Made by a program: the position numbers and the translations under genes
NCBI RefSeq assembly: GCF_002967765.1
Contig: NZ_PUHY01000012.1
Span: 186,001-250,000 of the forward strand
Origin: Blastopirellula marina
GTDB taxonomy: Bacteria > Planctomycetota > Planctomycetia > Pirellulales > Pirellulaceae
Reading direction: 5' to 3'
Length of the DNA: 64,000 nucleotides
Notes under the pieces: model-generated
Database searches by the model: none
What the model saw: the letters and a program-made list of their open reading frames with translations, nothing else
What the model was told of the DNA's origin: nothing
Part shown: piece by piece, positions 16,021-26,077 of the stretch
How the letters are laid out: each line of letters begins with the position of its first letter
Numbering within the stretch: position 1 is the first letter of the stretch

Positions 16021-17835
16021 ATGGCAATCATCGACCAGAAGTACATTCGCAATTTCTGCATCATCGCTCATATCGACCACGGCAAGAGCACGTTGGCCGA
16101 CCGCCTGCTGGAGAAAACAGCCACGGTCAGCTCGCGCGAAATGAAAGAACAACTGCTGGACGACATGGAAGTCGAACGCGAGCGGGGCATTACGATCAAA
16201 GCCCGCGCCGTGGCGATGCGATACAAACACGATGGACGCGAGTACGAGATCAATCTGATCGATACGCCTGGTCACGTTGACTTTCAGTACGAAGTGGGTC
16301 GATCGCTGACTTGCTGTGAAGGTGCTGTATTGTTGGTCGACGCCTTCCAAGGGGTGGAAGCGCAGACCGTTGCCAATGCGTTCATGGCGATGGAGCACGA
16401 ACTGGAAATCGTTCCGTGCCTTAGCAAGATCGACTTGAACCATGCTCGCCCGACTGAAGTCGCCGAGGAAATCGAGCAAACCTTGGCCCTCGACGCGACC
16501 GACATCTGCGGTATCAGCGGCAAGACCGGGCAGGGTGTCGATGCCTTGTTGGCTCGGATTATAGAACGCGTCCCCGCCCCCACCGGCGATCGCGAAGGCA
16601 CGCTGCAAGCGATGGTCTTCGACTCGCATTATGACAAATTCCGCGGCGCGATCACGTACGTCCGCGTAATGAATGGTCGCTTAAAGAAAGGGGACAAGAT
16701 CCGCTTCATAAAAGGTGGGACGAACCACGACGTACTCGAGGTCGGACAGTTTGTTCCTCGCCCAGTCGCCCGCGACGAGCTTTCCGCGGGCCAGGTCGGC
16801 TACGTCATCTGCAACATCAAATCGCTCGAACTGGTCAACATCGGTGATACGATCACCGTGCAAGGTGACAAAGGCGCAAAGCCGTTACCCGGTTATCAAG
16901 AACCGAAGCGGATGGTGTTCTGCGGCCTGTATCCTTCGGACGGGCAAGACTTCGAACAACTACGAGACGCGCTTAAGAGCCTGCGTATCAATGACCCTAG
17001 CTTCACATTCGAGCCAGAAACGAGCGATGCACTCGGCTTTGGATTCCGCTGTGGCTTCCTTGGATTGCTGCATATGGAAATCGTGCAGCAACGACTGGAG
17101 CAGGAATCGGACATCGATCTGGTGCAAACCGCGCCGAACGTAACTTATCAAATCGTCAACAAGCAAGGCGAAACGGTCGACATCCACAAACCGCAGGATG
17201 TTCCTGAAGCAGGCGAGATCGAAACGTTCCTGCAGCCCATCGTTCGCGTCAGCTTGATTCAGCCGTCCGACTACATCGGTCCGGTGATGCAGCTTTGCAA
17301 CGAGCGTCGTGGAATCCACGTTCGCACGGAATACTTGTCCCCAACACGATCGATGTTGGTTTACGACATTCCGCTGGCCGAAGTGATCTACGACCTTCAC
17401 GACAAGCTGAAGAGTGCTACACGTGGCTACGGCACCATGGACTACGAGATCCGTGGGTACGAAGAAGCCGATTTGGTCCGCATGGATATCCTGGTCAACG
17501 GCAAACGGGTCGATGCGTTGAGCATCATCTGCGATCGAGCCGACGCCGATCGTCGCGGTAGGGCCGTTGTCAAGAAGTTGAAAAGCGAGATCGATCGGCA
17601 TATGTTCGAAGTGGCGGTGCAAGCCGCTATCGGTACTCGCGTGATCGCTCGCGAAACGGTCAAGGCGCTACGTAAGAATGTTACCGCCAAGTGTTACGGT
17701 GGTGATATTTCACGTAAGCGCAAGCTGTGGCAAAAGCAGAAGGAAGGTAAAAAGCGGATGAAGTCGATCGGCTCGGTCGATATTCCGCAGAAGGCCTTCA
17801 TGGCCGTTCTCGAGACCGGCGAAGACCGCACGTAA
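16021..17835 (+). CDS. lepA: Elongation factor 4 (LepA), 604 aa
   Basis: A full-length translational GTPase: G1 AHIDHGKST (about 16-24), ERGITI switch I, G3 DTPGH, and SKID as G4. Domain II and two alpha-beta domains follow, then the LepA-specific C-terminal domain ending in VTAKCYGGDISRKRKLWQKQKEGKKRM. EF4 binds the ribosome and GTP and affects back-translocation or initiation under stress. Length (604) is normal. The start at 16021 gives the standard MAIIDQKYIRNFCII N-terminus; an in-frame upstream extension to 15937 lacks support. A GATCGCCGG/CCGGCGATC hairpin follows the stop. Confidence 0.97.
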   Translation: MAIIDQKYIRNFCIIAHIDHGKSTLADRLLEKTATVSSREMKEQLLDDMEVERERGITIKARAVAMRYKHDGREYEINLIDTPGHVDFQYEVGRSLTCCEGAVLLVDAFQGVEAQTVANAFMAMEHELEIVPCLSKIDLNHARPTEVAEEIEQTLALDATDICGISGKTGQGVDALLARIIERVPAPTGDREGTLQAMVFDSHYDKFRGAITYVRVMNGRLKKGDKIRFIKGGTNHDVLEVGQFVPRPVARDELSAGQVGYVICNIKSLELVNIGDTITVQGDKGAKPLPGYQEPKRMVFCGLYPSDGQDFEQLRDALKSLRINDPSFTFEPETSDALGFGFRCGFLGLLHMEIVQQRLEQESDIDLVQTAPNVTYQIVNKQGETVDIHKPQDVPEAGEIETFLQPIVRVSLIQPSDYIGPVMQLCNERRGIHVRTEYLSPTRSMLVYDIPLAEVIYDLHDKLKSATRGYGTMDYEIRGYEEADLVRMDILVNGKRVDALSIICDRADADRRGRAVVKKLKSEIDRHMFEVAVQAAIGTRVIARETVKALRKNVTAKCYGGDISRKRKLWQKQKEGKKRMKSIGSVDIPQKAFMAVLETGEDRT

Positions 17836-17875
17836 TCGATTTAAGCATTCCCATCAGACGCAATTACAATGGAAC

Positions 17876-17900
17876 GATCGCCGGCCCCACTCCGGCGATC
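17876..17900 (+). terminator. Hairpin after lepA
   Basis: GATCGCCGG (17876-17884) pairs perfectly with CCGGCGATC (17892-17900) over a 7-nt loop, 40 bases past the lepA stop and 32 bases before the next start. There is no T-tract, so it may pause or process the transcript rather than end it. Confidence 0.5.
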
Positions 17901-17932
17901 TTAGATCCCCTCCCTTTCCGTTGGAGGAGCCG

Positions 17933-19192
17933 ATGCGTCTCGTTCCTTTGCTTGTTCTCCTGATTTCGTTCGCAGGCGTGATTGGTTTCACTGCGGCCAA
18001 CATCTCGCCTGATCCGATCTACCGGATTGCCAGTGGATCGATGGCACCTCATCTGCTTGGTCCGCATGCCGAATTCGTGTGTCCCAACTGCCAGTTGGAA
18101 ACATCGATTGATGGGGCGATCGAGTTACCCCCTGAGGTAACGTGCCCCAATTGTGGACAGACAAGTTCCTTTGACCGTGCCGAGATCTACCCAGGACACG
18201 TCATTCAATGGGAACGTGTCTCGTTTGATCAGTTGCAACGGTTCGACCTGATCGTCCTGAAAGATCCAGCCCATCCCCAGCAGTTCGCGATCAAGCGAAT
18301 TGCTTTCCTGCCAGAGGAACTACCTGAAATCGCGGACGGTGAGCTTTGCCAGAGCGGCATGCTGATTTGCAAGACACCGCGGCAGCGGGAAGCAACAAAG
18401 CTACTTGTCTACGATCAAACCCACCAACCATCCGACAACAACCGCTTCCTCACAGCACTTCCCAGTGGAAGTGGCTGGGACGTCCGCCCCGGCGTCATGG
18501 CGTTCGCTCCGTTACATGGCGATCATTCTGGGGAATCCGATTGGCTGGTTTACCATCATCAGCCCTGCCTCCCACCCCCTAGCCCGCAGCAACACGAGGG
18601 GCCTCCGAAAGACAGCTACGCCTACAATCACTCCGTTTCTCGCGAATTGTTTCCGGCAAACGACCTTTGGCTGGAGTGGACGTTCCGTCACTGGCAAGCG
18701 GACTCGCTCACCTTCAAGCTGAAGGGGAAGACGGCCGAAGCTAGCATTCGCATCGACCCACGAAAAAAAGTGGTGCACGCCCAATCAACTGTGGGTGAGA
18801 TCGAACTACCTTTGGAGATTGATACACTCACCGGTGCAACCGTTCGAGCAGGGAAGTGCGACGGTCGCCTGTTTCTCGAGATTGAACAGGGCTACCACCA
18901 CTGGACCTTTCCTTTAGTGGCGGCCGAGATTGACTTTGCGGCCCAACCACTGGCCGTCCTGGTTGAAGGAGGTCCGGCGGTCTTGAAGCAGGCGAAAGTC
19001 TACCGCGATATCGTCTGGCTTGGCGCTCATCGCCGAACCGATGCCTGGTCGTGGGAAAGAAAATTGGGGAAGCACGAGATCTTTGTGCTGGGAGACAACG
19101 TACCCATTTCGGAAGATTCACGCGGTGAACTAGGAGCGATCGATGTCCGTAAGTACTTGCAAGGACGTGTCTTGCGAGTGACAACGGATTGA
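17933..19192 (+). CDS. Signal peptidase I-like S26 protein with inserted zinc-ribbon, 419 aa
   Basis: One N-terminal membrane helix (1-21) precedes IASGSMAPHLLG, with Ser 36 in the box-B position of signal peptidase I. IKRIAF (Lys 121) gives the catalytic lysine, and LGDNVPISEDSRGELGAI near the C-terminus matches the conserved GDN-SxDSR box. Between Ser and Lys sits an extra segment with CPNC (50-53) and CPNC (71-74), a rubredoxin-type zinc ribbon not usual in leader peptidases. A beta-rich insertion (about 210-345) also separates the Lys and GDN boxes. GGAGGAGCC precedes the ATG, so this start is secure. It lies 168 bases upstream of lepB. Dyad and boxes support a real peptidase; the client proteins are unknown. 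Confidence 0.8.
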   Translation: MRLVPLLVLLISFAGVIGFTAANISPDPIYRIASGSMAPHLLGPHAEFVCPNCQLETSIDGAIELPPEVTCPNCGQTSSFDRAEIYPGHVIQWERVSFDQLQRFDLIVLKDPAHPQQFAIKRIAFLPEELPEIADGELCQSGMLICKTPRQREATKLLVYDQTHQPSDNNRFLTALPSGSGWDVRPGVMAFAPLHGDHSGESDWLVYHHQPCLPPPSPQQHEGPPKDSYAYNHSVSRELFPANDLWLEWTFRHWQADSLTFKLKGKTAEASIRIDPRKKVVHAQSTVGEIELPLEIDTLTGATVRAGKCDGRLFLEIEQGYHHWTFPLVAAEIDFAAQPLAVLVEGGPAVLKQAKVYRDIVWLGAHRRTDAWSWERKLGKHEIFVLGDNVPISEDSRGELGAIDVRKYLQGRVLRVTTD

Positions 19193-19360
19193 CGTTCGCC
19201 AATCCATCCAACTGGGCGACCAGCGCTGCGTCAGAATCGGCGATTCGCTATAGTAAAGTTTCTCCAATCCACAAACTTCGGGGATTTCGCGCCCCGAGCG
19301 ACTCCTTTGCTTCCCGTTCGCCCCTTCGAGCTCGATCTGGGAAACAGGAATAAACAGATA

Positions 19361-21097
<1,737 letters not shown>

Positions 21098-21117
21098 CGG
21101 AAGGACTCGCACGATTC

Positions 21118-21888
21118 ATGGACGAATCAACCATTCTCTCTGCCCAAAATCTCGTCAAGACTTACGGTCGCCGCCGTGTCGTCGATGGGGTTAGCTACGA
21201 AGTTAAACGCGGCGAAATTGTCGGCTTGCTCGGCTCGAACGGTGCCGGCAAAACGACCAGTTTCCGCATGACTTGCGGCATGGTCACGCCCAACGAAGGT
21301 CGCGTTCAACTGAACGGCAAAGACGTCACGTTGTGGCCGATGTTCAAGCGGTGTCGCGATGGCGGGATGGGCTACCTGGCCCAAGATAGTAGCGTATTCC
21401 AGAAGCTGACGGTTGAACAAAACCTGATGGGCGTGATGGAACTCTTGCGGATCGACGCCTATCATCGCAAACAGCGCTGCGAAGAACTACTTGAACGCTT
21501 TGATATCACCCACATTCGTAAATCGAAAGCCAAGAGCCTCTCTGGCGGTGAACGTCGCCGCTTGGAGATTGCTCGCTGCCTAGTTTCCGATCCCGAAATC
21601 ATCATGCTCGACGAACCGTTCACTGGGATCGACCCGGTGACCGTCGATAGCATCCAGTTGGTGATTCGCGAACTGCGACAAAGCGGGATTTCGATCCTGA
21701 TCACCGACCACCAGGCGGAGAAAACCTTGGAGATCGTCGATCGCTGCTACGTGGTGCATCGCGGCAATATCCTTTGCCATGGCACCCCGGACGAAGTGGT
21801 TCGACATCCTGAAGCCGTGAACTATTACTTCGGTAACCTGTCACGCAACAACTTCGGCGGACGAGAGAACGTCGACGCTGCGGCCTGA
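21118..21888 (+). CDS. lptB: LptB-type ABC transporter ATP-binding protein, 256 aa
   Basis: Walker A GSNGAGKTT (about 38-46), the Q-loop region, signature LSGGERRRLEIARCL and Walker B IIMLDEPFTGIDP are all present, with ITDHQAEKTLEIVDRCYV after them. This spacing and the short length match LptB, the cytoplasmic ATPase that powers lipopolysaccharide transport with LptFG, or a close YhbG-type relative. The other Lpt genes are not in the window. Start at 21118; AAGGA is 12 nt upstream. It begins 20 bases after lepB and ends 16 before the methyltransferase, so these three genes probably form one operon. Confidence 0.88.
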   Translation: MDESTILSAQNLVKTYGRRRVVDGVSYEVKRGEIVGLLGSNGAGKTTSFRMTCGMVTPNEGRVQLNGKDVTLWPMFKRCRDGGMGYLAQDSSVFQKLTVEQNLMGVMELLRIDAYHRKQRCEELLERFDITHIRKSKAKSLSGGERRRLEIARCLVSDPEIIMLDEPFTGIDPVTVDSIQLVIRELRQSGISILITDHQAEKTLEIVDRCYVVHRGNILCHGTPDEVVRHPEAVNYYFGNLSRNNFGGRENVDAAA

Positions 21889-21904
21889 TGTAAAGGATGA
21901 TGAG

Positions 21905-22927
21905 ATGGTGCATCGCGTATTCCATGCCTGGGATGGAACCGACGGAGTCGTTGGTTCCGAGATCACCGCATCGGCGTCTTGCCCCATCTCCGGCGACCGA
22001 GCCGCACTGGTCGTCAGCAATCGCGACCGCCGCGGCTTCCCGTTGCGCACGATCATCTCCATGGCCTCCGGGTTGGTATACGTCGATCCTCAGCCGCCTG
22101 CCGAAGCGATCGACAATTTCTATCGCTATTCCTATCGGTTGTCGTACAAATCTTCGGCCACTCCCAAGTGGAAGCACACAGCTCGCAACGCATTTATCGC
22201 CGGGCAGCGAGTCGAACGCCTAGAGCATTACGTCCCGAAAGGCGGAACGGTCCTTGATATCGGTACCGGCTCTGGCGAGCTCTTGTACGTTGGCAAGAAG
22301 CATGGCTTTGTCATGCAAGGGCTTGAAGTCGATCAGGCTTATTCCCAATTCGGCCGCAGTAATTACGGGGTGCAGATCTCGAACACTTCGCTGCAAGATG
22401 CCAAGTTGCCTGCGGAAAAGTACGATGCCGTTACGATCTTTCATGTATTGGAACATCTGGCCAACCCGCTAGGCGCGATGCAGAAGATGGCTCACACGCT
22501 CAAAATAGGTGGTCATCTGATTCTTGAGGTGCCGAACGTCGAATCGCGAGACGCCCGTTTCGCGCAAAAATGGCATCTCGGTCATCTTTATCATTTCAAT
22601 TGCGCAACCATAACAGCCATGGCGAATCTGTGTGGGCTCGTCCCCACGGTCGTCGCGACATGCGCCGGAAAGAATCACACGGAAGCCGTTTTGACCAAGG
22701 TAATCAACCCACCTCCTGTCGATTGGCAGTCGATCGTTGCTGGGAATTTCGAGCAAACCTGGGGCACGCTTCAATTCCAAGCTCGCTGGGGCTGGCAACA
22801 AAACTGGTACGCTCGTTTCGACCGTACGCGGCACAAGCTGACTCGGAACGTCAAAGAATGGGTTTCGGCATTCTCCGAGCCGAATCGCAGACGCTTGGTG
22901 GACAAAGTCGTCAAGAAGCGAGCCTGA
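21905..22927 (+). CDS. Class I SAM-dependent methyltransferase, 340 aa
   Basis: The Rossmann core starts with VLDIGTGSGELLYVG (about 114-128, SAM-binding motif I). ITIFHVLEHLANPL, EVPNVES and a histidine-rich HLGHLYHF stretch follow, all typical of class I methyltransferases with the HVLEH form of motif IV. The first 60 residues hold one SCP motif and a strand-rich segment (FPLRTIISMASGLVYVDPQP) seen in methyltransferases of polysaccharide or lipid modification. The target is unknown. The C-terminal third is basic and helical. Position after lptB hints at envelope glycolipid work, as inference only. Confidence 0.8.
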   Translation: MVHRVFHAWDGTDGVVGSEITASASCPISGDRAALVVSNRDRRGFPLRTIISMASGLVYVDPQPPAEAIDNFYRYSYRLSYKSSATPKWKHTARNAFIAGQRVERLEHYVPKGGTVLDIGTGSGELLYVGKKHGFVMQGLEVDQAYSQFGRSNYGVQISNTSLQDAKLPAEKYDAVTIFHVLEHLANPLGAMQKMAHTLKIGGHLILEVPNVESRDARFAQKWHLGHLYHFNCATITAMANLCGLVPTVVATCAGKNHTEAVLTKVINPPPVDWQSIVAGNFEQTWGTLQFQARWGWQQNWYARFDRTRHKLTRNVKEWVSAFSEPNRRRLVDKVVKKRA

Positions 22928-23229
22928 TCGGATCGTGCGCAGACCAAACTTCACCCTGCCGCACAAAGGCCAGCTTCGGCGAACCGCAATTCTCTCGCTT
23001 GCTTTGTCAGATGAACGGCTATCGAACGAATTTCATTTCCAGCGAGAAAATCGAGATCGCTAGACCAGAATCAGGCAGTGCGGTACGATGTCTCCAGTTT
23101 ATGATAGTAGTTTCGGGGGCGAAACCATCTTCATCATCAGAGCTGCATGCGCAGTGAGTTAGGACTTTGAATGAAGCGGTTTCGATGGACGATTCTTTTC
23201 TCTCCGATAGAGACGGCATCGAAAACAAC
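22928..23229. other. 302-base intergenic region
   Basis: No supported gene. The start of the BlaI-like reading frame could lie at 23167 (TTG) or 23185 (ATG) inside this stretch, but neither has a clear ribosome-binding site. Nothing else recognised. Confidence 0.3.
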
Positions 23230-23625
23230 ATGGCAAGGCCAAAGCAGGATACTCCCACATCCGGAGAACTTGAAGTTCTCAAGGTTCTCTGGAAACGGGG
23301 ACCAAGCACCGTTCGCGAGGTGCTAGAAGAACTCAATCAACAAGGACGTCGACGCGCCTATACCTCGGTGATGAGCTTGATGAATGTCATGGCCGACAAA
23401 GAGCTCTTAGACCGAGAACCACTGGGACGTGCTTTTCAGTACACGGCCCGCATGCCTCAAGAGTCGACGTTGGGTGGCATCGTCGGCGATATTCTGGGGC
23501 GTGTGTTTGAAGGGTCAGCTCACTCGATGGTAGCTCACTTGCTTGAAGAATCGAAACCCAGCGCAGTCGAACTGGAAGAGATTCGCAAGGCACTAGAACA
23601 ATACGAAGAGGAGAACGGGCAGTGA
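23230..23625 (+). CDS. BlaI/MecI-family transcriptional repressor, 131 aa
   Basis: The product is a winged-helix repressor: SGELEVLKVLWKRGPSTVREVLEELN, then AYTSVMSLMNVMADKELLDRE as the recognition region, and a C-terminal dimerisation helix (about 75-125). BlaI/MecI proteins bind palindromic operators and are inactivated by a partner M56 protease. The MARPKQDTPTSGELEVL start at 23230 aligns with family members; two upstream in-frame codons (23167 TTG, 23185 ATG) would add up to 21 residues. The stop overlaps the start of the M56 gene as GTGA, so the pair is translationally coupled. Confidence 0.9.
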   Translation: MARPKQDTPTSGELEVLKVLWKRGPSTVREVLEELNQQGRRRAYTSVMSLMNVMADKELLDREPLGRAFQYTARMPQESTLGGIVGDILGRVFEGSAHSMVAHLLEESKPSAVELEEIRKALEQYEEENGQ

Positions 23626-25199
23626 TCTGGAGCTTGCTGCAAAGCCCTGTCGCGATGAAGCTGACGTTTGTTTTGCTCCACTTCCTTTGGCAGGCGATTT
23701 TGCTCGTTTGTCTGTGGCGTGTTGCGGCGGCATTGCTTCCGCTACGTTCGGCGGAGGCACGTTACAACGGCGCTTTGGCAACGCTTTTATTGATGCTCGC
23801 GTGTCCCCTGGTGACGTTCATGCTGGTGGACGTTCACGACATTTCTTCCGCCACGGAACTTCCGTTGGCGGTTTCATCTTTGGCTGCCAATCCTGAGTTG
23901 AGCTTGAACTCTAACGCGATGCCGGATTTTGCGGCTGAACAAGCAATCTCGCCAGAAATCGCACAGGCGGCGGTAATCAACGATCAAGCCGCGCAGCTAA
24001 CCCCGACCGCGATCTTACTTGCCAGCCAGCCCTACTTGATGCTCACTTGGCTGGTTGGTGTTCTATTACTGGGAACCAGGATTTGCGTTAGCTACCTGGG
24101 CACCGTCTGGCTTCGCAAAGCTGGCCTGACCTGCGTTGCCCCAACCGTTCTGGTTCGTTTCGCGGAAACTGCGCAGCGTTTGAATATCGTTCAATTACCG
24201 CCTATCGCGTATTCGAGCCGTATCACGCAAGCTATGACTGTTGGTCTGATGCGGCCGATGGTACTGCTGCCGATGGCCTGGGCCACAGAAATTAGCCCCG
24301 ATGTTCTCGAAGCGGTCCTGGCACACGAACTGGCCCACGTCCGACGTAGCGATCTTTGGATTAACTTTCTACAGCGTGTGATGGAGACGATCTTTTTCTA
24401 TCACCCGGCGGTCTGGATTTTGTCGGCGGAAGTTCGTCGCGAACGCGAATCGTGCTGTGACGAGTTGGCTATCCGAGCGACCGGTCAACGGCTGGATTAT
24501 GCCAAGTCTCTGCATGAAGTTGCCTATCGTCAAATGGCCTCACAAGCGCCTTCGCTGGCGATTCCTTTCCTGGGACAACGGCCTGGCGAGTTGCTGGGTC
24601 GCGTACGTCGCATCTTGGGTATTACCACTCCACAAGCCGGAGAACGGTCGTGGCCAGCCGGCTTGATGCTGATGATTGTCCCTCTCTTCTTGTGGGCGAT
24701 CTCGGCGATCTTCTTCCCAGAGATCAGTGCTAAAGCGGAAGCGGAAGAGGCCCCTAGCCAAGAAGTCACCGAAGTGGAAGAAGTGATCGAGGAAGACGAG
24801 ATCTTCCTTCCGCCGCCCCATCACCGTCGCGGCAGGCCGCACCCACCACATGCGCCGATCCATCCACCGCATCCTCCAGGGGAACCAGGGAGACGCCCAG
24901 CCCGCGATCACCTTCCTCCGCCACGAGGCGCTGTCGTGGGCGAAGACCGCCCAGCCCCGCCCCTTAATCAAATCGACATGGACGAGTTAGCTCCTCACGA
25001 CCAAGCGATGGTTCGCGTGCTGCGTTCCCTCCGACATGAAGTCCGTCAGCTTCGAGATCAGGTTCAAGAGCTCAAGGAAGAACAGGAACAAGAGACCGAA
25101 TTGCAAGCCAACGCTCCGCGTCGTCGTAAGCGAGCACGTCGCGTGGAAGTGATGGAAACGACCGAGTCAGACATGACTGCCTTAGACGAAACCGATTAA
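23622..25199 (+). CDS. BlaR1/MecR1-like M56 membrane peptidase, 525 aa
   Basis: A GTG start overlaps the BlaI stop by four bases. Membrane helices lie at about 5-35, 50-68, 130-150 and near 350. The M56 zinc protease motif is LAHELAHVRRSD at about 232-243, with the downstream glutamate region ERESCCDELA. The usual C-terminal penicillin-binding sensor is absent. Instead, after about residue 375, there is an acidic stretch, a Pro/His-rich run (about 395-440, HHRRGRPHPPHAPIHPPH) and a coiled coil (about 465-505), mostly outside the membrane. It probably cleaves the adjacent repressor on receiving a signal; the signal is unknown, and the His/Pro tail may bind metal. Confidence 0.88.
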   Translation: MIWSLLQSPVAMKLTFVLLHFLWQAILLVCLWRVAAALLPLRSAEARYNGALATLLLMLACPLVTFMLVDVHDISSATELPLAVSSLAANPELSLNSNAMPDFAAEQAISPEIAQAAVINDQAAQLTPTAILLASQPYLMLTWLVGVLLLGTRICVSYLGTVWLRKAGLTCVAPTVLVRFAETAQRLNIVQLPPIAYSSRITQAMTVGLMRPMVLLPMAWATEISPDVLEAVLAHELAHVRRSDLWINFLQRVMETIFFYHPAVWILSAEVRRERESCCDELAIRATGQRLDYAKSLHEVAYRQMASQAPSLAIPFLGQRPGELLGRVRRILGITTPQAGERSWPAGLMLMIVPLFLWAISAIFFPEISAKAEAEEAPSQEVTEVEEVIEEDEIFLPPPHHRRGRPHPPHAPIHPPHPPGEPGRRPARDHLPPPRGAVVGEDRPAPPLNQIDMDELAPHDQAMVRVLRSLRHEVRQLRDQVQELKEEQEQETELQANAPRRRKRARRVEVMETTESDMTALDETD

Positions 25200-25280
25200 G
25201 TTCGGCCATCTTCCGTGAGACGCATTCGCTAACCTCTTTCGCCAGTCTCCTTCACTGGCGTTCTTTCTCGATCGACAACT

Positions 25281-26069
25281 ATGACCTCACGTTCTTCCAA
25301 ACCAGCCTGGCAGCTCCCTCCAGGAGTCACCCGGGGCTCGCTCGATTACATCGAATCTCCTGCGATCGCCGACGGCTACGACGAAGACCTTGCGTTTGGC
25401 AGCGACTTTCAATTCGATGAAGAGACGATTGCCAACTTCGTTCCTTCGACCGGACTGGTCGCCGACCTAGGTTGTGGCACCGCCCGCGCCCTGATTCCAT
25501 TAGTCCGTCGAGGAAATCGGGGCTTGGCCGTTGATCTCTCGTCCGAAATGCTCCGTATCGTCGCTGAGAAGGCCCGTGACGAGAAGTTGGATATCGAATG
25601 CATTCAGGCCAATCTGGTCGAACTAGACGCGATCCAAGACGCTTCAGTTGATCATGCTATCTGCATGTTCAGTACGCTCGGCATGATCAAGGGAGCAGAA
25701 AACCGTAAGAAGTTTCTGGATCATGTCCACCGCATGCTCAAGCCAGGAGGCAAGTTCGTGGTTCATGTCCACAACTTTTGGTTCAACTTCTTCGAACCAA
25801 GCGGGGCGTACTGGCTGGCCTCGCACATGATCAAAGCGAAGCTGACCAAAGGGATGGAGCGGGGCGACAAATATTATCGCTATCGTGGCATCCCCAACTT
25901 CTTCCTACACGTTTTTAGCCGCGGTGAATTCAAACGCGCATTAAAGCAGAGCGGTTTCCAGATCGAACGCTTGGTGCCACTTCGCATGGATCGCCAGGGA
26001 GAGCTTTCCAGCGCATGGATGCTAGGTGGTTGGCGCGCAAGCGGCTGGATCGCGTTGTGCGCGAAGTAA
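25281..26069 (+). CDS. Class I SAM-dependent methyltransferase, 262 aa
   Basis: Motif I is VADLGCGTARALIPLV (about 60-75), followed by LAVDLSSEML (motif II with the acidic residue), and motif IV ICMFSTLGMIKGAENRKKFL. HRMLKPGGKFVVHVHN is the post-motif common to Methyltransf_11 and related families. The protein is cytoplasmic and complete. Substrate unknown. It begins 81 bases after the M56 gene and converges with mscS, whose stop is 8 bases away, so the two 3' ends nearly touch. Confidence 0.85.
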   Translation: MTSRSSKPAWQLPPGVTRGSLDYIESPAIADGYDEDLAFGSDFQFDEETIANFVPSTGLVADLGCGTARALIPLVRRGNRGLAVDLSSEMLRIVAEKARDEKLDIECIQANLVELDAIQDASVDHAICMFSTLGMIKGAENRKKFLDHVHRMLKPGGKFVVHVHNFWFNFFEPSGAYWLASHMIKAKLTKGMERGDKYYRYRGIPNFFLHVFSRGEFKRALKQSGFQIERLVPLRMDRQGELSSAWMLGGWRASGWIALCAK

Positions 26070-26077
26070 CCATCGGG

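Noticed and set aside
22570-23157. 195-codon plus-strand frame at the end of the methyltransferase
   Set aside because: It is out of frame with the methyltransferase and lacks a start site; the methyltransferase frame is convincing.
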